Shown here in pieces: positions 8,991 through 17,465 of a stretch of DNA of 64,000 nucleotides; within the stretch, counting starts at the first letter, position 1; each line of letters starts with the position of its first letter. Under the pieces are notes generated by a model. The model was not told where the DNA came from. It searched no databases and saw nothing but the letters and a program-made list of their open reading frames with translations. The stretch is from Aquibacillus salsiterrae. GTDB taxonomy: Bacteria; Bacillota; Bacilli; Bacillales; Amphibacillaceae. The translations under genes and the position numbers were made by a program. Where the stretch lies: NCBI RefSeq assembly GCF_028416595.1, contig NZ_JAMQKC010000001.1, positions 186,001 to 250,000 of the forward strand. Direction: 5' to 3'.

Positions 8991-9155
8991 AACAAGAAGT
9001 TTAAAAGCAAACGGGAGGATACCAAACCATTTGTTTGACAGATGATATTCCTGCTCAGTTCGATTTTGCTTTCGCTTTTTCCTCTCTTCTTGGGGCATAT
9101 CCATATACTTAACAATTTCTTGAGTCATAAATTTGACATAATCATTACCAGACAT
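8964..9155 (-). CDS. yqzE: YqzE-like small conserved protein
   Basis: A 63-residue protein of unknown function. It starts MSGNDYVKFMTQEIV, the usual YqzE opening, has a very basic middle (RKKRKQNR) and a hydrophobic stretch near residues 38-54 that may touch the membrane. ATG at 9155 is preferred to the GTG at 9164 because AGGTGAG lies just before it. The last five codons before the stop all read serine, and they are the sequence of the yqhG terminator hairpin on the opposite strand. Bacillus subtilis has yqzE between yqhG and the comG operon, but in that genome its relation to comG is similar to here. Confidence 0.8.
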   Translation of the reverse strand: MSGNDYVKFMTQEIVKYMDMPQEERKKRKQNRTEQEYHLSNKWFGILPFAFKLLVKKKSSSSS

Positions 9156-9286
9156 AACGCTCACCTCTCCTTACTAGTGTATCCACCGCGACATATTTTA
9201 TAAAAAATTTTTAAAACATAGCAGGAGAACAGCAAAATTTGTCGAATTTACTAAACAACATAATAACTAGTGAGGTGAGTTCGTCT

Positions 9287-10297
9287 TTGAATACAGCAGC
9301 ACAACTTTCAGGTAGTCTCCTGTTCTCTGCTATCCAAAAGTCCGCATCCGACATTCATCTTTGCCCTTCCCTTTCAAATGCTGAAATTTTTTTCAGAATT
9401 CAAGGAACACGAGTATTCCATCAATTTATCTCGCACGAGGAATATGAAACACTCTTGACTTATTACAAATTCACATCTGGAATGGATATCGGTGAAACAA
9501 GAAAACCTCAACATGGGACTATCCATTACCAATTCCAACACCAGAAATATTCCTTACGCTTATCAACACTCCCTGTCAATAAACTAGAGAGCTTAGCTAT
9601 CCGTATATTGCCTCAAAATCAATCACCTTCCTTAGAGCATTTATTTCTATTTCCCAACCAGTTAAACAAAATCAAACAATGGATCTCACATCGCTCTGGA
9701 ATAATACTGTTCACCGGTCCAACCGGAAGTGGGAAAACCACTACTCTCTACGCATTATTGCAATCGTTATTAATCGATCATTCATTCCAAGCCATTACCC
9801 TTGAAGATCCTATCGAGAAAGAGATGGGTAACATATTACAAGTTCAAGTTAACGAAAAAGCTGGAATCACCTATAATGTTGGCTTGAAAGCAGCGCTAAG
9901 ACATGACCCCGATATACTCATGGTTGGAGAAATTCGCGATCAAGAAACAGCCCACTTTGCATTCCAAGCCTCATTGACCGGCCATCTGGTATTAAGTACC
10001 TTACATGCAAAAAATGCCATTGGAACAATCCATCGACTAATTGAAATGGGGATTAAAGAAACAGAGCTTGACCAATGTCTAATTGCCGTTGCATCCCTTC
10101 AGTTAATTCCAATTAATATGAATTACCAAATGAAATCAAGAGCTGCTATCCTAGAACTGCTGGATGGTAAACTGTTAAAGGATGTTATTCAAGGTAATTC
10201 TGACACTGTCAAGAACCACTTATATTCATTTGAACAACTAAGGAGGAAGGCATTTGCATACGGCTATACTGACCAAACGATTTTTGACCGATTCTAA
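9287..10297 (+). CDS. comGA: Competence traffic ATPase ComGA
   Basis: A PilB/GspE-type secretion ATPase that drives assembly of the competence pseudopilus at the inner face of the membrane. An N-terminal domain starting with SASDIHLCP is followed by Walker A GPTGSGKTTTLY, the Asp box LEDPIE, the Walker B region RHDPDILMVGEIRDQET and the His box LTGHLVLSTLH. A TTG start at 9287 is chosen: GAGGTGA lies eight bases upstream and the N-terminus then matches the length known from Bacillus subtilis. A second TTG at 9239 is possible but less well spaced. It is the first gene of comGA-GG and overlaps comGB by 44 bases. The AT-rich stretch at 9195-9225 may hold the ComK site. Confidence 0.93.
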   Translation: MNTAAQLSGSLLFSAIQKSASDIHLCPSLSNAEIFFRIQGTRVFHQFISHEEYETLLTYYKFTSGMDIGETRKPQHGTIHYQFQHQKYSLRLSTLPVNKLESLAIRILPQNQSPSLEHLFLFPNQLNKIKQWISHRSGIILFTGPTGSGKTTTLYALLQSLLIDHSFQAITLEDPIEKEMGNILQVQVNEKAGITYNVGLKAALRHDPDILMVGEIRDQETAHFAFQASLTGHLVLSTLHAKNAIGTIHRLIEMGIKETELDQCLIAVASLQLIPINMNYQMKSRAAILELLDGKLLKDVIQGNSDTVKNHLYSFEQLRRKAFAYGYTDQTIFDRF

Positions 10298-11312
10298 ACC
10301 GAAACTATCACAAATCCAACAAATGGAGTTTTTAAAGAAATTAGCACGTCTGATCGAAGGAGGGTATCCATTACTCGATGCACTTGAGATGCTTGGATGG
10401 GATAACAAATGGAAGCCACATGTACAAGTTATTTCAGAGACATTAAAAAATGGTCAACGCTTAGACGTAGCGTTAGAAAATGCTAAATTCCATAAAACCG
10501 TTATCTCCTTTATGTTTTTTGCAATGGCAGATGGAGATATACCATCTGCTCTAAATCATTGCTGTTTAATGTTAAATCAACAAATTACGTTGGGAAATAA
10601 GTTAAAAGTTACTACTCGCTATCCGTTATTACTCTTCTTATTTTTCCTGACATTGCTATTGTTTATTAAGACTTCGGTGTATCCCTCATTCCTCCAATTA
10701 TTTGAATCCACTGCTGATACACTACAAATAACAATGGTTGCTATTACTTCAATCGATATATTGTTTAAGACATCCATTTTCCTAATTGTGTTCGTGGCAA
10801 TCCTTCTCACTGGTTGGCTATTAATAAGAAAAAAAATCCCGATCCCAACCTTAGTCTCTTTTTACAATCGAGTCCCAATTATACGTTCTGTCATTATTGT
10901 TAATAACTCATTCTTATTTGCCCTTCACCTTAGTTCATTACTTAAAACTGGAATTTCGTTAAGAGAAAGTTTGAGTATTTTAAATCGACAAGCACATCTA
11001 CCTATTATTTCCTATAACACATACATCCTTGTTAACCAGTTAGAAAGAGGACATTCCATTCCACAAGCATTAAAGAATTGTTCCCTTCTCTCTCCACAAT
11101 TTACAGCTATTTTCACAAAAAACTCATCCAATGAAGCACTAGCGAAAGATTTAACTATTTTTGCTGAATTTTTAATTGAGTCTATGGAAGCTAAAATAAA
11201 AAGGCTAATAAATTATGTTCAACCAGTATTCTTTATCATCATCGGTGTCTTGATTATATTGGTTTACTTATCATTAATGTTACCGATGTTTCAGTTAATC
11301 AATCATTTATAA
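10254..11312 (+). CDS. comGB: Competence pseudopilus platform protein ComGB
   Basis: A 352-residue type II secretion F/PilC-like inner-membrane platform with two repeated cytoplasmic four-helix domains. Membrane segments lie at about residues 120-140, 170-190 and 320-345. It connects the ComGA motor to the pilin subunits. The start is TTG at 10254 with an excellent AGGAGG seven bases upstream, lying inside comGA. Translational coupling with comGA is therefore likely. Confidence 0.92.
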   Translation: MHTAILTKRFLTDSKPKLSQIQQMEFLKKLARLIEGGYPLLDALEMLGWDNKWKPHVQVISETLKNGQRLDVALENAKFHKTVISFMFFAMADGDIPSALNHCCLMLNQQITLGNKLKVTTRYPLLLFLFFLTLLLFIKTSVYPSFLQLFESTADTLQITMVAITSIDILFKTSIFLIVFVAILLTGWLLIRKKIPIPTLVSFYNRVPIIRSVIIVNNSFLFALHLSSLLKTGISLRESLSILNRQAHLPIISYNTYILVNQLERGHSIPQALKNCSLLSPQFTAIFTKNSSNEALAKDLTIFAEFLIESMEAKIKRLINYVQPVFFIIIGVLIILVYLSLMLPMFQLINHL

Positions 11313-11333
11313 AAGGAAAAGAGGCAATTTACT

Positions 11334-11645
11334 ATGAAAAAACAAAATGGTTTCACCTTAATTGAAATGCTAATCGTGTTGACCGTCATTAGTACCCTAC
11401 TGATCTTACTTATTCCAAATCTAGCCGATAAAAATACTGCCATGCAAACAAAAGGATGTGACGCATTATTACAGTTAGCTGAAAGCCAAATTCAAGCCTA
11501 TAAAATCGACACTGGCTCTAGTCCCCTTACCATTCAAGCTTTAATTGATGGCAATTATTTAAAAACAGATAAGTGCGCAAACAATACGAAAAAAATAACT
11601 TTAACTACAGAAGGTGTCAAAGTTGATGCTGCTACACAACCATAA
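11334..11645 (+). CDS. comGC: Major competence pseudopilin ComGC
   Basis: A 103-residue type IV pilin-like subunit. The prepilin peptidase site is QNG|FTLIEMLIV, with Glu at +5 of the mature protein, and the hydrophobic helix runs to about residue 28. Two later cysteines (in KGCDALL and DKCANN) could form the intramolecular disulfide found in ComGC. It should be cleaved by ComC, which is not in this window, and polymerised by ComGA/ComGB across the cell wall to capture DNA. ATG follows AAAAGAGGCAA. Confidence 0.95.
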   Translation: MKKQNGFTLIEMLIVLTVISTLLILLIPNLADKNTAMQTKGCDALLQLAESQIQAYKIDTGSSPLTIQALIDGNYLKTDKCANNTKKITLTTEGVKVDAATQP

Positions 11646-12075
11646 ACAAGCAGGCTTCACAATGATTGAACTGGTAATTGTATTAAGTATATTTTCAGTA
11701 ATGCTATCCATTTTCGGATTATTTCAACACCAATTAATTGGTAAATATCAAACCGAACATGCACTAAGCCTACTCCAAGACGACATACTTTTATTGCAAA
11801 AACGCTCGATTGTAAAGAATGAAAATATCCAAATGTATATTTATCCCCAGACGAAAACCTACGAGATCAAACAAGGAGGGTTAGGGAAAATCTTGATAAC
11901 ACGACAATTACCCACCGACTGGGAAATACAGTTAAATACCTTAGCAATGCCAATTGCATTCACAACCAATGGTACGATAAAGAATCCAGGAGTGATGACA
12001 ATTAAAGCTGCTAATAAATCGTACAAACTTTACTTTCCTTTTGGTAAAGGAAGGTGTTATGTTGTTGAAGTTTGA
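11626..12075 (+). CDS. comGD: Minor competence pseudopilin ComGD
   Basis: About 149 residues with the prepilin motif AG|FTMIELVIVLSIF and Glu at +5, followed by a mixed beta-rich globular domain. ATG at 11626 is used; a TTG at 11623 is equally possible because the AGAAGG site lies 8 bases before it and 11 before the ATG. The start lies inside comGC and the end overlaps comGE by 17 bases, the usual tight packing of this operon. It is expected to prime or cap the pseudopilus. Confidence 0.9.
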   Translation: MLLHNHKQAGFTMIELVIVLSIFSVMLSIFGLFQHQLIGKYQTEHALSLLQDDILLLQKRSIVKNENIQMYIYPQTKTYEIKQGGLGKILITRQLPTDWEIQLNTLAMPIAFTTNGTIKNPGVMTIKAANKSYKLYFPFGKGRCYVVEV

Positions 12076-12412
12076 TTGTAAAGGGTTTTTATTAACAGAG
12101 GTTCTCGTCTGCCTTAGCATATTTTCGATTATTATTTTCACACTTATTCCTATTATTAAACAAGTACGAATGGATGAATATCAGCTAAGCTTAAAAAGGG
12201 AAATAGAATTAGAGCTTCATGACCAATTACAATATTACCTTTGGGCATATCGTGATATTACGTTGCCAATCACGATTAGTAAAAAAGTCAAAATGAAAGA
12301 AGCATATTTTACAATAAACCAAAGGGACAACCTATTGGAAGGGTGTGTGGAGTGGCAAAATGAGGACAAAACAACAAAAAGGACCTGTCTCTATGGATAC
12401 CCTAGTAAATAA
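12059..12412 (+). CDS. comGE: Minor competence pseudopilin ComGE
   Basis: A 117-residue minor pilin. The short leader ends KG, followed by FLLTEVLVCLSIF with Glu at +5, then a small globular domain. ATG at 12059 has AAAGGAAGG just upstream. It overlaps comGD at the start and comGF at the end. Sequence is poorly conserved between genera; the call rests on the pilin motif and its place in the operon. Confidence 0.85.
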   Translation: MLLKFDCKGFLLTEVLVCLSIFSIIIFTLIPIIKQVRMDEYQLSLKREIELELHDQLQYYLWAYRDITLPITISKKVKMKEAYFTINQRDNLLEGCVEWQNEDKTTKRTCLYGYPSK

Positions 12413-12803
12413 GGGTGGCTACACTCTTATCTCCCTTCTACTCGTCTTTTCCATACTATTTATTACCTTACCGATGATACCAATCATCTATACTTCTTTT
12501 ATTCCCTCTGACTATTCAGAGCAATTATCTGTACAGCAATATTTTCATTTTATTCAGTCAGAGATTTACCGTTCCAAATCATTTAGCATAAGCGGCAATC
12601 AATTAGTGTTCAACCAATTAACTGGTGAGCAAGTTATAATTGAACAATATAATGACGTAGTGAGAAGACAAGTGTCGGGAAAAGGTCATGAAATCCTAAT
12701 TAGAGACATTAAAACCAATCGATATACAACAATACAGTATGGTTTTAAATTATCAGTTACTACGGTGGAGGGAAATACTTATGAGAAAACATTTAGTTTA
12801 TAG
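12360..12803 (+). CDS. comGF: Minor competence pseudopilin ComGF
   Basis: About 147 residues. A leader ending KGG is followed by a pilin-like hydrophobic helix YTLISLLLVFSILFI, but Ser replaces the usual Glu at +5. The C-terminal part contains VVRRQVSGKGHEIL, a stretch typical of ComGF. ATG at 12360 has GGAG seven bases before it; a second ATG at 12393 is possible. It overlaps comGE and comGG. Confidence 0.85.
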   Translation: MRTKQQKGPVSMDTLVNKGGYTLISLLLVFSILFITLPMIPIIYTSFIPSDYSEQLSVQQYFHFIQSEIYRSKSFSISGNQLVFNQLTGEQVIIEQYNDVVRRQVSGKGHEILIRDIKTNRYTTIQYGFKLSVTTVEGNTYEKTFSL

Positions 12804-13134
12804 GAAGCACATAACAAACCAACAAGGAATCCTTCTCCCTTATTTTATGTTTATTTTACTAGTTGGTTTGATGTCCGTAACTGCGAGTATTTCCGTATAT
12901 CAAAATCATCTAGAAATAACAAAATTAGAAACAGAACAACTTAGACTTGAGACATTAATCCAAATGGCAAAAGCCCAATTTCGTGAAGAATATCCAGTTT
13001 CCGAACAAACAAAATCCTATTACTACCCGTATGGAAAAGTTTCCGTATCGGTGCAACCAAACAATTTAATCGTCTTAAGAGCTATTACAGATCAAAATAG
13101 TCAATTAGCAATTATAACTGACTTAATTAATTGA
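12781..13134 (+). CDS. comGG: Minor competence pseudopilin ComGG
   Basis: A 117-residue protein with a hydrophobic segment after NQQG (ILLPYFMFILLVGLMS) and a coiled, glutamate-rich stretch (residues about 45-65). It lacks the Glu at +5, as is usual for ComGG. ATG at 12781 is preceded by GGAGGG. It is the last gene of the operon and overlaps comGF by 23 bases. No strong terminator is visible before the tRNA gene. Confidence 0.85.
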   Translation: MRKHLVYRKHITNQQGILLPYFMFILLVGLMSVTASISVYQNHLEITKLETEQLRLETLIQMAKAQFREEYPVSEQTKSYYYPYGKVSVSVQPNNLIVLRAITDQNSQLAIITDLIN

Positions 13135-13194
13135 AAATTTCTCTAAAAACCATGTATAAAACAGACATTATCTGTTCATTCTAATTAGTGTAAA

Positions 13195-13266
13195 TGGGCT
13201 ATAGCCAAGCGGTAAGGCAGCGGATTTTGATTCCGTCATTCGCTGGTTCGAATCCAGCTAGCCCAG
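13195..13266 (+). tRNA. tRNA-Gln (anticodon TTG)
   Basis: Acceptor TGGGCTA pairs with TAGCCCA, discriminator G. The anticodon loop TTTTGAT gives TTG and the T-loop is GGTTCGAATCC. No CCA is encoded. A Gln tRNA gene lies near comG in Bacillus subtilis as well. Confidence 0.97.
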
Positions 13267-13344
13267 TCATTTTTATAAAGATAAAAACATATTAGAAGAT
13301 ATTATCATTTACCTTTATCAGACTATAAATTGTGATAAGAATAA

Positions 13345-13373
13345 TTTACAATCTAACATTCCTCGTATATAAT
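13345..13373 (+). promoter_or_regulatory. SigmaA-type promoter of yqgY
   Basis: TTTACA, 17 bp, TATAAT, ending about 37 bases before the yqgY ATG. Confidence 0.75.
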
Positions 13374-13410
13374 AACGTTGATACATACCTTTCACAAAGG
13401 AGGGGAAAAA

Positions 13411-13653
13411 ATGGGCAGAATGTTTCGAGTGCTTTCGTTTTGGACTGGTATTTTTACCGTCATGTTTTATGTCGGAGAAATCTACAGTCTTGCTTTTCTA
13501 TTTTTAGCACAGACTGTCTTTTTCCTAGGAGTTGGATTTTTGAATCTATCCGAACGCATGTATATGTACTTATTTGGTGCCTATTGTACGGTGTTTTTTA
13601 TTGGATTCACTTACTATTCAAATTTCATTTTAGTCCCTGGTTTTGGAGAGTAG
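13411..13653 (+). CDS. yqgY: YqgY-like membrane protein (DUF2626)
   Basis: An 80-residue very hydrophobic protein with three predicted helices (about residues 6-25, 27-44, 50-72) and conserved aromatic residues. It belongs to the DUF2626 family, found only in Bacillales; function unknown. ATG at 13411 follows AAAGGAGGGG. It has its own promoter and terminator, so it is monocistronic. Confidence 0.85.
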   Translation: MGRMFRVLSFWTGIFTVMFYVGEIYSLAFLFLAQTVFFLGVGFLNLSERMYMYLFGAYCTVFFIGFTYYSNFILVPGFGE

Positions 13654-13655
13654 TT

Positions 13656-13694
13656 AAAAAGACTTTGATCTTACTTAAGATCAAAGTCTTTTTA
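13656..13694 (+). terminator. Terminator of yqgY
   Basis: The long stem AAAAAGACTTTGATCTTA/TAAGATCAAAGTCTTTTT can terminate in both directions. Confidence 0.92.
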
Positions 13695-13800
13695 ACAAGA
13701 ACACAAAAGCTGTGATACACGTTCGAAATGTTATGAAAATAAAGTCCTTTCAGGCAATTTATGAAATTGGATGAATATTTTTTATTTTCAGATTTTTATA

Positions 13801-13829
13801 TTGACAACATTTCTCCATGAATGTATCAT
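13801..13829 (+). promoter_or_regulatory. Orphan sigmaA-type promoter
   Basis: TTGACA, 17 bp, TATCAT. No reading frame follows before a terminator 60 bases downstream. Confidence 0.7.
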
Positions 13830-13835
13830 ACTAAT

Positions 13836-13919
13836 TAGTAGCTTAACTTTTATCCCTAACCAAAAAGCAGAGCACATCCCCCATAAGGGACCCTTCTATG
13901 TCAGAAGGGTCTTTTTTTT
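13836..13919 (+). ncRNA. Candidate small RNA, about 85 nt
   Basis: The interval between the orphan promoter (13801-13829) and a strong intrinsic terminator (GACCCTTCT/AGAAGGGTC plus eight T, 13889-13919) has no start codon with a ribosome site. It contains a C-rich unpaired stretch, ACATCCCCCATAAGG, of the kind that small RNAs in Firmicutes use to mask ribosome sites. The transcript start is placed seven bases after the -10 element. Alternatives are the leader of a lost gene or a leftover regulatory region. I do not recognise it as a named RNA family. Confidence 0.5.
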
Positions 13920-13944
13920 AAAATTAAGCTTACCTTAGGCTGAC

Positions 13945-14032
13945 CAATTCGCGGCTTGTCTCACGCTATTCAGGGTGGCAAGGCTTCTTTCGCTTTTCTA
14001 AATTGTCTAGCTCCGATCGCTCTTCTTATTCT
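13945..14032 (-). repeat. Intergenic repeat family A, degenerate reverse copy
   Basis: It contains CGCTTTTCT, TTGTCTAGCTCCG and CTCTTCTTAT, reverse complements of family A blocks in a rearranged order. It fills the space between the candidate small RNA and yqgX. Confidence 0.4.
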
Positions 14033-14649
14033 GATACAAACGGGTTAGACTTTTTCTCATGACCTATTGTCGTTGAATTACCATGGCCAGGATAGACAAC
14101 AAACTGATCAGGTAAAGAGAAAAAAGTTGTTTTAATGCTATTGATTAGTTGCTGACTATCACCACCGGGTAAATCTGTCCTGCCTATCCCCTCATAGAAT
14201 AAACTATCTCCACCAATTACTAGTTGATGATCGAAAAACACAAAGCATACCCCACCAGGAGAATGACCAGGTGTATGAGCCACCTCGAAATCAAAGATGT
14301 CTATCTTTAGCTTCCCAGGATTAAGGGTATAGTCTGCCTCTTTTATTGATATACGCGGGCCAGGAAAAAGAGCGGATCCATTTAACTTAGGCTCGCTAAG
14401 CCAACTTGATTCAAATTGATGAAGATAAACCGGAATATGATATTGATTTCTAATTGCGTCAACTGCACCGATATGATCAAAATGGGCATGCGTCAAACAG
14501 ATAGCTAATGGTTGAAGGTTCTTTCTTGTTAACCACGCCAATAGCTCTTCACTGTCCCCACCAGGGTCAAATATGATTGCCTTACTGTCTTGATCGACGA
14601 TATAACAATTCGTGCCAAGTGGACCCAAAGACAAGCTGCTTATATTCAT
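14026..14649 (-). CDS. yqgX: Metallo-beta-lactamase-fold hydrolase YqgX (glyoxalase II-like)
   Basis: A 207-residue metallo-beta-lactamase-fold hydrolase. The metal motif THAHFDH lies at about residues 53-59; later metal ligands are the His of AHTPGHSPGG, the Asp of IGGDSLF and the His of YPGHG. This pattern fits the small glyoxalase II-like group that also includes bacillithiol-related thioesterases; the exact substrate is not determined. ATG at 14649 follows GGGAGGT. The gene is cytoplasmic and apparently monocistronic, opposite yqgW. Confidence 0.85.
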   Translation of the reverse strand: MNISSLSLGPLGTNCYIVDQDSKAIIFDPGGDSEELLAWLTRKNLQPLAICLTHAHFDHIGAVDAIRNQYHIPVYLHQFESSWLSEPKLNGSALFPGPRISIKEADYTLNPGKLKIDIFDFEVAHTPGHSPGGVCFVFFDHQLVIGGDSLFYEGIGRTDLPGGDSQQLINSIKTTFFSLPDQFVVYPGHGNSTTIGHEKKSNPFVSE

Positions 14650-14805
14650 TTTGCTACCTCCCGATAATTTGCTAAAATAGTGATAATTACCTCGACAAAA
14701 CATTCTTTTTGTTTTAGAATGTATGAGAAGAATCTGTCTATTACATATTAGTATAATAAGATATCCTATTCAACAGGTCCTGAATAACAAGGAGGTTAAG
14801 TGATA

Positions 14806-14967
14806 ATGGAATTAGCAATTATGTTATTGTTAGTTGCAATTTTGTGTGCAACTGCTGTGTTTAGAGAACTTAAAACAAAAAATCTATTTGCAGTTGCCTT
14901 TGCTGGTATTTCAACACTTGTTTTTGGTTGGTTTTCAGTAATGACAATTATGTCAGAATTGTTTTAA
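14806..14967 (+). CDS. yqgW: YqgW-like small membrane protein (DUF2759)
   Basis: A 53-residue protein of two membrane helices separated by a short basic loop (RELKTKN). It matches the DUF2759 family seen at this locus in Bacillaceae; function unknown. ATG at 14806 is preceded by AAGGAGG at a slightly long spacing of about ten bases. A terminator follows within 20 bases. Confidence 0.85.
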   Translation: MELAIMLLLVAILCATAVFRELKTKNLFAVAFAGISTLVFGWFSVMTIMSELF

Positions 14968-14982
14968 CCTTTTTGGAATGTT

Positions 14983-15014
14983 TAAATCCCTTGTTCATTC
15001 AAGGGATTTTTTTT
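14983..15014 (+). terminator. Terminator of yqgW
   Basis: AATCCCTTG/CAAGGGATT followed by a run of T. Confidence 0.92.
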
Positions 15015-15029
15015 ATGAAACAAAAATTC

Positions 15030-15096
15030 GAAAATTAATAAATACAATCGGTGGCTGCAGAAAGCCATCGTGGTTTTCTTATCTGTTAAAAAAGGT
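15030..15096 (+). repeat. Intergenic repeat family B, copy 2
   Basis: AAATTAATAAATAC, then GGCTGCAGAAAGCCATCGTGG and TTTCTTATCTGTTAAAAAA. It is nearly identical to the block at 428-512, although the spacer between the two halves differs in length. Confidence 0.6.
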
Positions 15097-15122
15097 TGTC
15101 GACTCTTTTAAAGTCGACAACC
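15087..15122 (-). terminator. Terminator of yqgS
   Basis: GGTTGTCGACT/AGTCGACAACC, 11-bp stem; the minus strand continues with TTTTTTAAC. Confidence 0.9.
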
Positions 15123-15138
15123 TTCCTTATAGAAACAA

Positions 15139-17079
15139 CTATTCCTCATTATCATTACTTTGGTTATAGAAGCGTAATAAATCGCCGTAGATGATTTTAT
15201 CAGAATAGGCTAACTCATTTTCTACTGCTGACTTTATTGGTTTACACACATTTTCTTCACCATCACTATTCGTCACATCTGGTTCAATGACGGAATTGCT
15301 TAATGGATAAAGTAATTCTCCTGTTTCTCTGTCATAACACTGCTCTTTCGTATAGATGTACTGATCACTAACAAAGCTTCCGTCTCTTAATGCAACAAAA
15401 TCTTTTCGATCGTCTGCAAACAAGTCTGTACCAAATGCAATATCATCTGATGTATCGACACCTAACAAACTAAGTAACGTCGGTTTCACGTCTATTTGTC
15501 CACCAATATTTGAAATGACCTTGCCTTTTTCACCAGGTATGTGAACAATAAATGGTACTCGCTGTAATTGAATATGATCATATGGTGTTATTTCTTCTTT
15601 ATCTAAATACATACTCATTGCTTTATCATGAAAATCACTTATTCCATAGTGATCCCCCATTAAAACAATGATGGAATCCTCATACAGACCCGCTTGTTTT
15701 AATTGATCAAAAAATAATTTTAATGCTTCATCTGCGTAACGAACTGTTGGAAAATACTGATTAAGCGTTTTTGAATTAGAATTGTATGGATCAATCGATG
15801 CATCTTCTTCACCAAGTTCGAATGGATAGTGATTCGTTAACGTAATAAATTTTGTATAAAACGGCTGTGGTAAAGATTGCAAGTATTTGATTGATTGTTC
15901 AAAAAATGGCTTATCTTTTAAGCCCCATCCAATTGAATTTTCTTCTGTAATTTGAAAAGCAGTTTGGTCAAAAAAGTTATCATAACCAATATTGTCATAC
16001 ATTACATCACGGTTCCAAAAACTCTTATTATTAGCATGAAATACTGCTGAATAATACCCCTTCTCTTTCAAAATTTCAGGAGTTGCATTATATTCATTTT
16101 GTCCATTAGTAAAGAAAACAGCACCACTCGGTAGTGGATATAAAGAATTCTCAACCAAGAATTCAGAGTCTGATGTCTTACCTTGGGCAGTTTGGTGGTA
16201 AAAATTATTAAAATAATAGCTTTCATCGATTAGATCGTTCAGAAAAGGTGTAATCTCTTCCCCATTAACGGTATTGTTAATGACAAAGCTTTGTAACGAC
16301 TCCATCGAAATAAAGATTACATTCTTATTCTTTGCTATTCCAAACAGTTCAGATAGTTTACTAGGTCTGTTTTCTTGAATATAGCTTTCAATTTCTGGCA
16401 TTTCATTTCCATCTGCAAATACACGTTGTGCCTTTGTTTTTGATTGGAGGACAACATCATAAATATGATAATTAAAAAGTCCTAAATTCTTAACCAAATA
16501 TTCGCGATCAAATGTACGCTGTAGTAATTGGGGTCTTTCGATTTCAGCTAATATATAATTACCAAGTAACAAGGCAACAGATAGCGTTAGAACTAATGAC
16601 TTTGATCGTCTTCTGTAATTAACAATTACAGTATCTTGGTATTTGCTACTTAGAAACCAAATAATTGCTACGTCGGCTAATAATAATAAATCAGGAAGAT
16701 GAATTAACGCAAGAATACTCGACCCTAAATCTGATGCATTACTCCCTTGAAACAAGACAGGGATAGTTAGAAAATCTGTGAAGTTACGATAAAAAATAAG
16801 ATTAAAATACAAAATAAGTGTTCCTAACAATGAAAAATAACGCAAAAATTTCGTTTGTCGCTTTTTTTGAAACCAAACAGCAATCCCAAAAAACGCAAAC
16901 GAGGACACAAACGGATTGATAAACAAGATAAACTCTTGCATTATGTTATCTAACGAAATATTGAACATAAACCGGTAAACAATATAGGTCTTTATCCCAA
17001 ACAGAATACTTGCTAGCAAATAAAGTGGTACGTTGTATGATCTATCCTTCACAGGGTGTTTCCTCCATTCTACTCTCAA
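15139..17079 (-). CDS. yqgS: Lipoteichoic-acid synthase family protein YqgS
   Basis: A 646-residue polyglycerol-phosphate synthase of the LtaS family. Five N-terminal membrane helices (about residues 15-190) anchor an extracellular sulfatase-fold domain. The catalytic Thr lies in QGKTSDSEF at about residue 302, a metal-binding Glu in ISMES at about 260, and further ligands in MGDHYG. These agree closely with Thr300 and Glu255 of the Staphylococcus enzyme. A likely signal-peptidase cut region follows the last helix. It would polymerise glycerol phosphate from phosphatidylglycerol onto the membrane anchor. Position next to yqgQ and length favour YqgS over the other paralogues. The acidic C-terminal tail is unusual but unexplained. 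Confidence 0.88.
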   Translation of the reverse strand: MRVEWRKHPVKDRSYNVPLYLLASILFGIKTYIVYRFMFNISLDNIMQEFILFINPFVSSFAFFGIAVWFQKKRQTKFLRYFSLLGTLILYFNLIFYRNFTDFLTIPVLFQGSNASDLGSSILALIHLPDLLLLADVAIIWFLSSKYQDTVIVNYRRRSKSLVLTLSVALLLGNYILAEIERPQLLQRTFDREYLVKNLGLFNYHIYDVVLQSKTKAQRVFADGNEMPEIESYIQENRPSKLSELFGIAKNKNVIFISMESLQSFVINNTVNGEEITPFLNDLIDESYYFNNFYHQTAQGKTSDSEFLVENSLYPLPSGAVFFTNGQNEYNATPEILKEKGYYSAVFHANNKSFWNRDVMYDNIGYDNFFDQTAFQITEENSIGWGLKDKPFFEQSIKYLQSLPQPFYTKFITLTNHYPFELGEEDASIDPYNSNSKTLNQYFPTVRYADEALKLFFDQLKQAGLYEDSIIVLMGDHYGISDFHDKAMSMYLDKEEITPYDHIQLQRVPFIVHIPGEKGKVISNIGGQIDVKPTLLSLLGVDTSDDIAFGTDLFADDRKDFVALRDGSFVSDQYIYTKEQCYDRETGELLYPLSNSVIEPDVTNSDGEENVCKPIKSAVENELAYSDKIIYGDLLRFYNQSNDNEE

Positions 17080-17225
17080 CCTTTACAAAAACGTTATTAT
17101 AGTTATTTATTCCACTAAGAATAATAATTAAACAACTAACCTCACTTTCTATTTAACTTAGACGTTTATAATCAGATTATGTTTCATTTAACGCTTATCT
17201 ATTCAAAAAAAATAAACCCTATAAG

Positions 17226-17465
17226 AGGTTGTTCAAAAAAGTCAGGTAAAAATGACACATTGAATTTCTTCGTTAGCTTACTTTTCCGAAGTTCTTGTGC
17301 ACCTGTGTCTCACGTTCATTCGGGGAAGTTAATTCCTCGGTGCAAGGCCACAAAGAAGGATTTCGGTGATGGAGTCTTGCTTACGTATTACCCGCACACG
17401 TTTTTGCTCCTAAAAGTTTCGCTATCTCGAACTTCTCGGTCCTTCTTATCCTCTGTTGAACAACA
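17226..17465. mobile_element. MITE-like element, about 240 bp
   Basis: The ends carry inverted GTTGTTCAA (17228-17236) and TTGAACAAC (17456-17464). The 7-bp sequence CTATAAG stands directly outside both ends (17219-17225 and 17466-17472), as expected of a target-site duplication. No transposase is encoded. The interior contains long stretches that can be read through by spurious frames. It lies between yqgS and yqgQ. Confidence 0.75.

Noticed and set aside
9195-9225. A ComK operator upstream of comGA
   Set aside because: The AT-rich tract is suggestive, but no strict pair of AAAAN5TTTT boxes with accepted spacing could be found.
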